Source of the DNA: Saccharothrix sp. S26 | GTDB lineage: Bacteria > Actinomycetota > Actinomycetes > Mycobacteriales > Pseudonocardiaceae | Direction: 5' to 3' | NCBI RefSeq assembly: GCF_021390395.1 | Contig: NZ_JAJUWT010000034.1 | Span: forward strand, 1-64,000 | DNA length: 64,000 bases | Part shown: positions 14,530 through 22,708 of the stretch, one piece after another | Layout of the letters: each line of letters starts with the position of its first letter | Position numbering within the stretch: the first letter of the stretch is position 1 | Notes under the pieces: model-generated | What the model saw: only the letters and a program-made list of their open reading frames with translations | Database searches by the model: none | Told to the model about the DNA's origin: nothing | Program-made: the position numbers and the translations under genes

Positions 14530-15434
14530 CCGCCCGCACCATCGACCCGGCCGACCTCGCCGAGTCCATCCGCGCCGAGATCCGCGCCGACCTGGCCACG
14601 ATCCCCGAACGGCTCACCGTCGTCGGCTTCCTGGTCGACGGCGACCGGCCCGCGCGGACCTACGCGGAGTACACCCGGCGGGCGTGCGCCGAGGTCGGCA
14701 TCGACTTCGACCTGCGCACACCCCGCGCCGACGACATCGAGGACGCCGTCCGCGACGCCAGTGCCGACGACGGCGTGCACGGCGTGTTCGTCTACTACCC
14801 GGTCCGCGACCCCGAGCGCGACCGGTGGCTGCGAGAGCTGGTCGACCCGCGCAAGGACGTCGAGGGCCTGCACTCGTTCTGGAGCCGCTGCCTCTACGAG
14901 AACCGGCGGTTCATCGACGACGCGGGCACCCGGCGCGCCGTGCTGCCGTGCACGCCGCTGGCGGTGATGAAGCTGCTGGGCGAGGCGGGCGCGTTCCGCG
15001 GCGACGGCGAGACCCCGCTGGCGTCGGTGAAGGCGTGCGTGTTCAACCGCAGCGAGATCGTCGGACGCCCGCTGGCCGCCATGCTGGCCAACGACGGCGC
15101 GGAGGTGACGTCGTTCGACGTCACCGGCTCGCTGGTGTTCCGGCACGCGGCCGGCATCCAGGGCCACCACGTCGACGCCGCGGCCGTCGACCGCGCCACC
15201 GCGCTGGCCGAGGCCGACGTCGTCGTCACCGGCGTCCCGTCCCGCGACTTCCCGCTGGTGCGGGCCGAGGAGATCAAGCCCGGCGCGGTGTGCCTGAACT
15301 TCTCCACCATGAAGAACTTCGCCGACGACGTGCTGGACCGCGCCTCGGTCTTCGTGCCCCGCGTGGGCTCGATGACCGTCACCATGGCGATGCGCAACGC
15401 CGTGCGCCTCTACCGCAACGCCCGCTCGACCTGA
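14526..15434 (+). CDS. Mtd1-like methylenetetrahydrofolate dehydrogenase
   Basis: 302 residues, FolD superfamily, start ATG 14526 overlapping the fchA stop. The folate-site motif YVxxK of bifunctional FolD reads Y46-AEY-T50, so the lysine needed for cyclohydrolase activity is Thr, and QLPLP reads YYPVR. DPRKDVEGL and FNRSEIVGRPLAAMLA are conserved, and the GGVGPMT loop is PRVGSMT. This is the pattern of the monofunctional NAD-dependent enzyme (yeast Mtd1 type). It should oxidise methylene-THF to methenyl-THF and rely on the coupled FchA-like protein for the next step. Its 3-prime end overlaps the convergent HAF-repeat gene by 25 bp. Confidence 0.85.
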   Translation: MTARTIDPADLAESIRAEIRADLATIPERLTVVGFLVDGDRPARTYAEYTRRACAEVGIDFDLRTPRADDIEDAVRDASADDGVHGVFVYYPVRDPERDRWLRELVDPRKDVEGLHSFWSRCLYENRRFIDDAGTRRAVLPCTPLAVMKLLGEAGAFRGDGETPLASVKACVFNRSEIVGRPLAAMLANDGAEVTSFDVTGSLVFRHAAGIQGHHVDAAAVDRATALAEADVVVTGVPSRDFPLVRAEEIKPGAVCLNFSTMKNFADDVLDRASVFVPRVGSMTVTMAMRNAVRLYRNARST

Positions 15435-16564
15435 GCGCTCGCCGCCGGCACCCAGAGCACCGGCCTGTTGGTGCTGTCCGTGCCGGTCGTGTGGCCGACG
15501 ACCACGCCGTGGTCGTTGATCGCGATCGGCCGGCTGAAGTGGCCGGTCGGCGGGTCGAGGTAGGTGATCCGGCCGTCGCGCCACAGGAACCCGCGTGGTG
15601 ACGACCACTCGTTGGCCGACGTCCACCCCACCACGTCGCCGCGTTCGTTGATCGCCACCGCCTCGGCGGGACCGGGCACGCCGAGGTCGACCTGCTTGCC
15701 GCCGGCGGGCCACAGCACCGCACGGCGCACACCGTCCGCGCCGGACGACCAGCCGACCGCGTCACCTCGTTCGTTGAGCGCCTGCGCGCCGTGCGCGACC
15801 CGGCCGTTCTCGGACAGCACCGTCGCCTCGTCGCCCTCCCAGCGCAACGCCACCGTGGCGCGGTTGCCGACGACGACGCCGGCCTCGTTGATCGCCTCCG
15901 GGATGTACGGTCCGTACCCGGGACCGGTGCCCAGCCGCGTGCACGCGCCGTCGACGCAGCGGACGGCGGCGAAGTCCTGGGTGGCGGAAACCGCGTAGCT
16001 GCCCGCCACCGCACCGGCTCCGTTGATCGCGTACACCCACAGGTCAGGGCCCGACAGCGACAGCTCGACGTGCCGACCGGCCTTCCAGACGGCCGCGCGG
16101 TTGTGCTCCTGGCGCATCAGGGACGTCGAGTAGTTCACCGGCACAACGGCGTCGTCGTTGAACGCCGGCGCGTACGCCCACGCCGCGTAGGCCTGCATCA
16201 CCTGGGTCCGCGTGCCGCCGGACCAGATCCACGGCTTGTGCTGGTACGGCGGGGCGGCGGCGCGGATCTCCAACCCGAGCACCTGGCCGCGCTGGTTGAT
16301 CCCCACCGCCAGGCCGGGACCGAGGTCGCTCGCGCCCCCGCGCGGGGACCACAGCACCGCGCGCGGCGGCACCCCGTCGCCCTGCGCGCTGCCGACCACC
16401 TGGCCCAGGTCGTTGATCCCGGTGACGTAGTGGCCGGGATAGCCGGGCAGGCGGCCCAGTTCGAGGACGGCCATCTCGGGCTCGGCGACCGCCGAGGGCG
16501 CGGCGACCAACGGCAGGGCGGTCGCCAGCGCCAGAGCGGCCAGCGACGCACGTAAATCGGGCAT
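15410..16564 (-). CDS. Secreted HAF-repeat protein
   Basis: 384 residues from ATG 16564. Signal peptide ~1-28 (LAALALATALPLVAAPSAVA). The mature chain is made of ~45-residue repeats with the signature GINDLGQVVG / AINERGDVVG / AINDHGVVVG followed by an aromatic-rich strand and LW-P/LWRDG, the HAF extracellular repeat pattern. Predicted beta-propeller-like exported protein; molecular role unknown. Two cysteines (VRCVDGAC) could form a disulfide. The gene ends inside the convergent dehydrogenase gene (25-bp overlap). Confidence 0.82.
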   Translation of the reverse strand: MPDLRASLAALALATALPLVAAPSAVAEPEMAVLELGRLPGYPGHYVTGINDLGQVVGSAQGDGVPPRAVLWSPRGGASDLGPGLAVGINQRGQVLGLEIRAAAPPYQHKPWIWSGGTRTQVMQAYAAWAYAPAFNDDAVVPVNYSTSLMRQEHNRAAVWKAGRHVELSLSGPDLWVYAINGAGAVAGSYAVSATQDFAAVRCVDGACTRLGTGPGYGPYIPEAINEAGVVVGNRATVALRWEGDEATVLSENGRVAHGAQALNERGDAVGWSSGADGVRRAVLWPAGGKQVDLGVPGPAEAVAINERGDVVGWTSANEWSSPRGFLWRDGRITYLDPPTGHFSRPIAINDHGVVVGHTTGTDSTNRPVLWVPAASAQVERALR

Positions 16565-16755
16565 GATCGCTCCGTTGCGAGGATGTCCTGCTGGATCGAT
16601 CAAACGGTAACGCCGCCCGACCCGGCCCGGCGTCGGCCGGACAGCGCAACCACCCGCGGAACCCGCGGACCGGAAAGGGGAACGCCTCGACTTCCCCGGT
16701 GAATCCCGCCGGCGAAGGCGGCCCGGCCGGAGGCGTTCGTGGTGTTCGTGGACTC

Positions 16756-16780
16756 GTTTCGCGGATCGGCGCACGGGTAA
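16756..16780 (+). promoter_or_regulatory. Stress sigma (SigB/SigF-type) promoter
   Basis: GTTT (16756-16759), 15-nt spacer, GGGTAA (16775-16780) exactly fits the actinobacterial general-stress sigma consensus. The hemerythrin-like ATG is 10 nt after the -10 box, so the transcript would have almost no leader, and no Shine-Dalgarno is seen there. This supports a leaderless stress-induced mRNA. Confidence 0.65.
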
Positions 16781-16789
16781 ACCGGTGCC

Positions 16790-17338
16790 ATGAGCGAACG
16801 AGAAGACGTGGTCGAGCTGCTTGTCCGCCAGCACGGTGAACTCCGCGAGCTGTTCACCGAGGTCGAGACCGCCAAGGGCAGTGAGCGGGTGGACGCGTTC
16901 CACCGGTTGGTGCGGTTGCTCGCGGTGCACGAAACCGCCGAGGAGGAAATCGTGCACCCGGCGGCGCGGCGCGGCGAAGGCGGTGACGCGATCGTGGACG
17001 CGCGGGTCGCCGAGGAGCGCCGGGCCAAGGAGCTCCTGGTCACCATGGACAAGATCGGCGTGGAGGCCGAGGGGTTCGACACCCTGCTCGCGCAGCTGCG
17101 CGACGACGTGCTGGCCCACGCCGAGCACGAGGAGCGCGACGAGTTCCCACGGCTGCGCGAGCAGTACGACGACGACCGCCTGCGCGCGATGGCGAAGGCC
17201 GTGCGGGCCGCGGAGGCCGTCGCGCCCACCCGTCCGCACCCCGGCATCGAGTCGCCCGGCGCGGCCATGCTGCTGGGCCCGCCGATCGCGTTGTTCGACC
17301 GGGCCCGCGACCTGGTCCGGGACGTGCTGCGGCGGTGA
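16790..17338 (+). CDS. Hemerythrin-like (HHE) domain protein
   Basis: 182 residues. The HHE domain gives the di-iron ligands: H15 (RQHGELRELF), H-ETAEEE (VHETAEEEIVHP, with H at two turns), and the second half AHAEHEERDEFP. The fold is a four-helix bundle that binds oxygen, NO or reactive species through a non-haem di-iron centre. The last ~50 residues are an extra tail with Pro-rich linker. Stress-sigma promoter directly upstream suggests a role in oxidative or nitrosative stress. Convergent with the GH5 gene, 3 bp apart. Confidence 0.88.
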   Translation: MSEREDVVELLVRQHGELRELFTEVETAKGSERVDAFHRLVRLLAVHETAEEEIVHPAARRGEGGDAIVDARVAEERRAKELLVTMDKIGVEAEGFDTLLAQLRDDVLAHAEHEERDEFPRLREQYDDDRLRAMAKAVRAAEAVAPTRPHPGIESPGAAMLLGPPIALFDRARDLVRDVLRR

Positions 17339-17341
17339 GGG

Positions 17342-19183
17342 TCAGCCGAACGTGGCGTTGACCCACGCGGTCAGCTCGGCGCGGGCGGCGGCCACCGACC
17401 CGGCCGCCGCGCCGTCGGCCACGAGGGCGAAGTGCACCCGAGAGTCCGAAGTGGACAGCAGGAGTCGGTGCACACCGGACGCTCCGGGTTCCGGCGCGAC
17501 GGCCACCGGCTCGACGCCGGTGTAGGCCGGAAGCCCGGTGGTGGCACCGAGATCACTCACCACCGCGGTGGACGCGGGTGAGAACGACGACGGCAGGTGC
17601 AGTTCCGTCGGCGCGGCCACCCCGTTGCCCTGCCACACCAGCACGCCGAACCGGCCCGTGCCCACCAGGGCCCGCACGGCGGGCATCGTGTCCGGCACCC
17701 GGTTCCACGACAACACCGCGGCACCGTCCCGGGCGCGGTCCTCGTAGGTGAACGCCATCGTGCGGCCCGCCACGGCACGCGGGAACAGCCGGTCGACGAC
17801 CCGGCCCTCCACCGTGAGCACCGGGTCGCCGCCGTCGTCAAGCCGCACGGCCGAGAAGTGCTCGTCGTTCATCGCGTCACCCTCGGTGCGGACCTTGTCC
17901 GGGTTGTCGTTCATCAGCTCGTGGTGGCGGCCGTAGTTGACGTCCCAGTGCCACTGGCTGCCCGACAGCACCGGCCCCGACCCCGCCGCGCCCGACCACC
18001 ACCGCGCACCGGGCAGCCGCGAGTCCAGCGCCTGGTACATCGCCTTGAGCACGGACGGGTTCTTGTCCGAGGTGAAGCCCGCGACCGGGTGCCCGAATTC
18101 CGACACGATCGCCGCCGTGCCGAGCGCGCCCGCCCGGTCGCGGATCCGGTTGAAGTCCGCGGTGTACTCGCCGTCGCCCGCCTTGCCCGGCTTGAGCAAC
18201 CCCGACTGCGCCTTGCCGTCGTAGAAGTGCGAGTTGAACACGTAACGGTCGCCGAGCGTCGGCACCGCCGGGAACCCGCCGGGCTCGGCGAAGAAATCGA
18301 CGTTCTGGTTCCAGAACACCAGCGGTTCCACGAACGCCGGCTTGTCCGCCCAGCCCGCCTCGTCCATCCGCTGCCGGAACTGCCGGTAGAACGGCATCAG
18401 CAGATCACGTTCCCAGGCGACGCCGTCCTGGCCCTGGTCGTAACGGCCCGCGTAGGGCTCGTTGAGCGGGTTCACGCCCAGCACGAGCCGGAACGCCCGG
18501 GCCGACAGCGACGACTTCAGCCGCCGCATGGCCTCGCCCGCCTGCCACAGGAACTCGTCGCGGATCCGGATCGGCCCGGCGGAGGTGGCGACCTCGTGGT
18601 TGTGCCAGAAGTCGTGCACCGCGGCGGTGACCGCGACATTGTTCTTCATGTTCTGGCCCCAGTGCACGCAGAGCCCGCACGACTCCTTGGGGTAGCCGCC
18701 CGCGCGCACGACCCACTCCGGCGCGCCGTCGCCGGTGTACCAGCTGTCGCGGTTGAACAGGTACCGCGAGTACAGGTCCTGGTGGAAGTCCAGGTAGACC
18801 CGGATGCCCTGGTCGGTGAACGCGGTGACCTGCTCGGCGACCGCGTCCAGGTACCCCTGGTCGATCCGGCGCGGCTGCGGCTCCACCCACGCCCACGTGA
18901 CCAGGAAGCGCACCGCGTTCGCGCCGGTCAGCCGCCGCATCGCCACGGCGGAGGCGCGCGCGTCCGCCGTGCTCGCGAACGGCAACCCCCGGTGTTCGGC
19001 CAGCTTGGCCGTGCCGGAGACGTTGAACCCGCGCAGCACCACCTCGCGGCCGTGCCGGTCGCGGAACGCGCCGTCGGCCACGGTGATCGTGGAGTCGTCG
19101 AACCACAGGCCGTCCGCCGCGGCTACGCCCGGCGTCGTCGACATGGCCAGCACCAGCACCAGCAGGAGCGCGATCCGCCGCAC
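17342..19183 (-). CDS. Secreted GH5 family hydrolase, endoglycoceramidase-like
   Basis: 613 residues from a GTG at 19183 with AAGGG upstream. Signal peptide ~1-23. A GH5 TIM barrel fills ~30-450: RGFNVSG, the FHQDLYSR strand typical of endoglycosylceramidase-like members, acid/base Glu in VNPLNEPYAG and nucleophile Glu in AIVSEFGHP. A C-terminal ~120-residue beta-sandwich follows, as in endoglycoceramidases. It probably hydrolyses a beta-glycosidic bond of a glycolipid or beta-glucan outside the cell; substrate is not decided by the sequence. Convergent with the hemerythrin-like gene, divergent from PaaX. Confidence 0.82.
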   Translation of the reverse strand: MRRIALLLVLVLAMSTTPGVAAADGLWFDDSTITVADGAFRDRHGREVVLRGFNVSGTAKLAEHRGLPFASTADARASAVAMRRLTGANAVRFLVTWAWVEPQPRRIDQGYLDAVAEQVTAFTDQGIRVYLDFHQDLYSRYLFNRDSWYTGDGAPEWVVRAGGYPKESCGLCVHWGQNMKNNVAVTAAVHDFWHNHEVATSAGPIRIRDEFLWQAGEAMRRLKSSLSARAFRLVLGVNPLNEPYAGRYDQGQDGVAWERDLLMPFYRQFRQRMDEAGWADKPAFVEPLVFWNQNVDFFAEPGGFPAVPTLGDRYVFNSHFYDGKAQSGLLKPGKAGDGEYTADFNRIRDRAGALGTAAIVSEFGHPVAGFTSDKNPSVLKAMYQALDSRLPGARWWSGAAGSGPVLSGSQWHWDVNYGRHHELMNDNPDKVRTEGDAMNDEHFSAVRLDDGGDPVLTVEGRVVDRLFPRAVAGRTMAFTYEDRARDGAAVLSWNRVPDTMPAVRALVGTGRFGVLVWQGNGVAAPTELHLPSSFSPASTAVVSDLGATTGLPAYTGVEPVAVAPEPGASGVHRLLLSTSDSRVHFALVADGAAAGSVAAARAELTAWVNATFG

Positions 19184-19286
19184 CGCGACCGCCCTTCACT
19201 CGACTGAAAATGAAGGCGTTTCACGTCTGAGGGTAGCGGATCGGCCGGGTCGCACAAGGGCGTCGACCCGGGGTTAGGCTCGGGCG

Positions 19287-20144
19287 GTGATCCCGCACGT
19301 CGACCCGCAGGCCCGTGAGCAGGAGACATCGGTCCGGCCGCAGTCGTTGATGCTCAGCTTCCTCGGCATCCACGTGCTCAACCGGGGCGTCGCGGTCTTC
19401 TCCGGCAGCGTCATCGACGTGTTCGCCCGGGTCGGCGTGTCCGAGGAGGCGGTGCGCTCGACGTTGACCCGCATGGTCAAGCGCGACCTGCTGGCACGGC
19501 ACCGCGACGGCAGGCGCATGTACTTCGGGCTCACCGCGCGCTCGGCGGCCGTGCTGGAGGACGGCGAGCACCGCGTCTGGCGCAGCGGCGCGATCAACGA
19601 CGACTGGGACGGCACCTGGACGATGGTGGGCTTCTCCCTGCCCGAGTCCTGGCGCAGCCAGCGGCACGACCTGCGCTCCCGCCTGATCTGGGGCGGGTTC
19701 GGGCCGTTGCAGAACGGCCTGTGGATCGCGCCCGGCGTGGTGGACGTGCCCGCCCTCGTCGAGGACCTCGACCTGACCGACTACCTGAAGGTGTTCACCG
19801 CGCACACGGCCAAGCCGACCGAGGCCGAGCAGATCGCCCACACGGCGTTCGACGTGCCCGCCATCGCCGAGCGCTACCAGGCGTTCCTGCGCCGCTGGGA
19901 CCACGACCGGCCGCTCGCCGACGCGCCGGACGACCTGGCCAGGCAACTGCTGCTGCACACCGAGTGGCTGCAACTCGTCCGCCAGGACCCCCGGCTGCCC
20001 GCCGAGCACCTGCCCGACGACTGGCCCGCCATCCGCGCCGAGCAGGTCTTCCACACCCTCGCCGAGTCCTACGCCCGCCCGGCCCGAGCGATCGCCGCCT
20101 CCGTCCTGGACACCATCCCGGTCGACGGCCCGACCCCCGGCTAG
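19287..20144 (+). CDS. PaaX-family transcriptional regulator
   Basis: 285 residues from a GTG. The N-terminal domain has the PaaX winged HTH (VRPQSLMLSFLGIHVL, then GVSEEAVRSTLTRMVKRDLL), followed by the central domain (DDWDGTWTMVGFSLPES) and the C-terminal PaaX domain. PaaX proteins repress aromatic (phenylacetyl-CoA) catabolism, but no such pathway is nearby, so the ligand is likely another CoA thioester or unknown compound. It is divergent from the GH5 gene, which it may regulate. A weak inverted repeat TGAAA/TTTCA (19205-19223) sits between the two. Confidence 0.88.
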   Translation: MIPHVDPQAREQETSVRPQSLMLSFLGIHVLNRGVAVFSGSVIDVFARVGVSEEAVRSTLTRMVKRDLLARHRDGRRMYFGLTARSAAVLEDGEHRVWRSGAINDDWDGTWTMVGFSLPESWRSQRHDLRSRLIWGGFGPLQNGLWIAPGVVDVPALVEDLDLTDYLKVFTAHTAKPTEAEQIAHTAFDVPAIAERYQAFLRRWDHDRPLADAPDDLARQLLLHTEWLQLVRQDPRLPAEHLPDDWPAIRAEQVFHTLAESYARPARAIAASVLDTIPVDGPTPG

Positions 20145-20343
20145 ACCGCGGTCGGCGACGCCCGGCGGTGGGATGTCCGAGACTGACGCGATCGTGCGAT
20201 CAGTGGTCGGAACGGGTGCGCCCGCATTGACGTCCCGGAAATGAAGCCCTACCTTCGCGACAAGGATTCCCAGCACTTCCGAGAGCATGCCGCCAACCGC
20301 CGCCTCCGTTTGTCGGCAGCCGTCGCCCCACCGCGTGCGCACC

Positions 20344-20383
20344 GGCGTTCACCAGCGTGAACGCCTTCACCACCGTGAACGCC
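20344..20383. promoter_or_regulatory. Inverted and tandem repeat upstream of the pectate lyase
   Basis: GGCGTTCAC (20344-20352) and GTGAACGCC (20357-20365) are perfect 9-bp inverted arms; GTGAACGCC occurs again at 20375-20383. Seen as a direct repeat, TTCACCAGCGTGAACGCC and TTCACCACCGTGAACGCC are adjacent 18-bp copies differing at one base. Likely operator of a sugar-responsive regulator, ~55 bp before the lyase start. The rest of 20145-20435 shows nothing else. Confidence 0.55.
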
Positions 20384-20435
20384 CGGGGTCGGCGGAATCG
20401 GGCGGACAACGCCCGGTCCAGCAGGGAGGCTCCCT

Positions 20436-22031
20436 TTGAGCAAGCACGGAAGATTAACGTCGCTCGCCGCCGTGGCGAGCGCTTTCCTGGTCGCGATGGC
20501 GGTTCTGCTGGTGCCCTCGGCATCGGCCGCCACGCTGTTCACCGAGGATTTCGAGGACGGCGACTCGACCGGTTGGAGCGCCAGCGGCGGCAGTTGGTCG
20601 GTGGTCGCCGACGGGTCGCGGGCGTGGCGGCAGTCGGGCACCAGCTCGGACGCCAGGGCCTCGGCGGGCACGACGTGGGCCGACCAGTCGGTGCAGGCCC
20701 GGGTCAGGCCGACCGGGTTCAACGGCTCGAACCGGCACGTCGCCGTCACGGCCCGGGTCCAGAACACCGGCAACTACTACTACCTCGCCCTGACCAACGC
20801 CGGGACCGCCGTGCTGGGCAAGCGGGTCGGCGGCGGGCACACCGCCCTGGCCACCGCGCCCGCCGCGGTGGCGGTCGGCTCCTGGCACACCGTGCGGCTG
20901 GAGGCGTTCGGCAGCTCGCTGCGCGGGTTCGTCGACGGCACGCAGGTCGTGACGGCGACCGACACCGCGTTCGGCGGCGGCCGGGTCGGCGTGGCCACCT
21001 ACTACGCGTCGGCGTCGTTCGACGACGTGCTGGTGACCGACGTGGCGGGGCCCGGCGGGCCGACGAGCACCACCACGACGACCACCACCCCGCAGCAACC
21101 CGGCACCTGCGCCACCTCCGACCGGCCGATCGGGTTCGCCTCGGTCACCGCGTGGGGCCAGAGCGGCACGACCGGCGGCGCGGGCGGACCCACCGTCGAG
21201 GTCGACACGGCCGCGGAGTTCCTGACCGCCATCGGCCGGACCGGGCCGTTGACCATCTGCGTGCGCGGCATGATCGCCCTGCCCGGACCCATGCACGACG
21301 TCACGTCGGACAAGACGATCATCGGCATCGGGTCGGCCTCCGGGTTCACCGGCGGCGGGCTCAACATCGGCCTGCCGGTCTCCGCGATCACCTCGCCGCC
21401 CGCCGACGCGGTGCACAACGTCATCGTCCGCAACCTGGTGTTCCGCGACTGGGCCGACGACGCGATCAACGTGCAGATGTTCTCCCACCACGTGTGGATC
21501 GACCACAACGACCTGTCCCGCGGCTACGACGGCGCGATCGACATCAAGCGCGGCTCCAGCTACGTCACCGTCTCGTGGAACCACACCCACGACCACACCA
21601 AGAACATGTTGCTGGGCCACGACGACGGCAACGGCGCGCAGGACGTCGGCCGGCTCAAGGTGACCTACCACCACAACTGGTTCGACCGGACACCGCAGCG
21701 CAACCCGCGCGTCCGGTTCGGCGAGCCGGTGCACGTGTTCAACAACTACTACCTCTACAACACCGACGTCGGCGTGGCCTGCCAGGCCGACTCCGGCTGC
21801 GTCGTCGAGGGCAACTACTTCGAGGACGTCGAGGAGCCGGTGAGCAACAGCTACGCCGGTCCGGGCGGGCGGTGCGTGGCGCGTGACAACGTGTTCGTCG
21901 GCGAGTCGGGCCAACCCGACTGCGGCGGCAGCGTGCAGGAGCCGCGCGACTACTACGCCTACACGCTCGACGACCCGAACACCGTGAAGGCCACCGTGAT
22001 GGCCGGGGCGGGCGTCGGCAAGGTCGGCTGA
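20436..22031 (+). CDS. Secreted pectate lyase (PL1) with N-terminal jelly-roll domain
   Basis: 531 residues from a TTG start with AGGGAGG 6 nt upstream. Signal peptide ~1-32. Residues ~35-205 are a concanavalin-like/DUF1080-type beta-sandwich (LFTEDFEDGDSTGWSASGG), then a Thr-rich linker (T tract near 215-225), then the PL1 parallel beta-helix: calcium-site strand VWIDHNDLSRGYDGAIDI, and the catalytic-Arg region QRNPRVRFGEPVHVFNNYY. It cleaves polygalacturonate by beta-elimination outside the cell, giving unsaturated oligomers. A strong terminator follows. Confidence 0.9.
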   Translation: MSKHGRLTSLAAVASAFLVAMAVLLVPSASAATLFTEDFEDGDSTGWSASGGSWSVVADGSRAWRQSGTSSDARASAGTTWADQSVQARVRPTGFNGSNRHVAVTARVQNTGNYYYLALTNAGTAVLGKRVGGGHTALATAPAAVAVGSWHTVRLEAFGSSLRGFVDGTQVVTATDTAFGGGRVGVATYYASASFDDVLVTDVAGPGGPTSTTTTTTTPQQPGTCATSDRPIGFASVTAWGQSGTTGGAGGPTVEVDTAAEFLTAIGRTGPLTICVRGMIALPGPMHDVTSDKTIIGIGSASGFTGGGLNIGLPVSAITSPPADAVHNVIVRNLVFRDWADDAINVQMFSHHVWIDHNDLSRGYDGAIDIKRGSSYVTVSWNHTHDHTKNMLLGHDDGNGAQDVGRLKVTYHHNWFDRTPQRNPRVRFGEPVHVFNNYYLYNTDVGVACQADSGCVVEGNYFEDVEEPVSNSYAGPGGRCVARDNVFVGESGQPDCGGSVQEPRDYYAYTLDDPNTVKATVMAGAGVGKVG

Positions 22032-22041
22032 CCCCTTCCGC

Positions 22042-22080
22042 GGCGTGGCCGGCCTCCGCGTCGGCCACGCCGTCCTTTTT
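22042..22080 (+). terminator. Rho-independent terminator after the pectate lyase
   Basis: GGCGTGGCCG (22042-22051) pairs perfectly with CGGCCACGCC (22062-22071) around a 10-nt loop and is followed by GTCCTTTTT. Stem plus T-tract make this the most classical terminator in the window. Confidence 0.85.
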
Positions 22081-22180
22081 GGTCGAACCCTTACTCAGCG
22101 TTGTCTTTCTCCTGGGCTGTTGCTTCCACGTGTCACACGAAAGTGGAACTCGACACCCGCACCACCCGCAGGAGATGACA

Positions 22181-22705
22181 ATGAGCAACGTCGGACGTGT
22201 TCGTGCCGGAGCGATCGCCGCGGTGACCCTGGTCGTCGCGCTCACCGCGTGCGGCACCGCCGTCGGCACCGAGCAGTCGACCACCGCCACCACGACCGCG
22301 ACGACCGGCACCACCGCCGTCGCCGAGCCGTCCGCGCAGGAGGTCCAGGCGTTGTTCGGCGACTGGAACCGGGCGCTGGCCACCGGCGACCCGGAGCGCG
22401 TCGCCGACCACTACGCCCCCGACGGCGTGCTGCTGCCGACGCTGTCGGACAACGTCCGCTCCGACCGCGCCGAGATCGTGGACTACTTCGAGCACTTCCT
22501 GGCCAACAAGCCGTCCGGCGAGATCCTCGAGTCCCACGTGGCCGTCCTCGGCCCGGACGCCGCCATCGACGCGGGCGTCTACCGCTTCACGTTCGCCGCC
22601 GACGGCACGCAGGTCGACGCCCGCTACACGTTCGCCTACGAGCGGGTCGACGGCAAGTGGCTGATCGTCAACCACCACTCGTCGGCCATGCCCGGCAAGC
22701 CGTGA
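22181..22705 (+). CDS. SnoaL/DUF4440-like lipoprotein
   Basis: 174 residues; ATG 22181 has GGAG 6 nt upstream (ATG 22175 is too close). A lipobox LTAC (Cys24) follows a short hydrophobic signal, so the protein is lipid-anchored outside. After a Thr-rich linker, residues ~50-170 form a cystatin-like alpha+beta barrel of the SnoaL/ketosteroid-isomerase/CaMKII-association type (FGDWNRALATGDPERVADHY and DARYTFAYERVDGKWLIVNHHSS). Catalytic role cannot be assigned. It ends 3 bp before the convergent kinase gene. Confidence 0.82.
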   Translation: MSNVGRVRAGAIAAVTLVVALTACGTAVGTEQSTTATTTATTGTTAVAEPSAQEVQALFGDWNRALATGDPERVADHYAPDGVLLPTLSDNVRSDRAEIVDYFEHFLANKPSGEILESHVAVLGPDAAIDAGVYRFTFAADGTQVDARYTFAYERVDGKWLIVNHHSSAMPGKP

Positions 22706-22708
22706 CCC

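Noticed and set aside
15410..17239. 609-residue minus-strand frame joining the HAF protein to upstream sequence
   Set aside because: The signal peptide begins at 16564; the upstream part is opposite the hemerythrin-like gene and has no domain.
19205..19223. TGAAA/TTTCA repeat between GH5 and PaaX genes as the PaaX operator
   Set aside because: The arms are 5 bp with a 9-bp spacer and do not resemble the longer imperfect PaaX sites; evidence is too thin.
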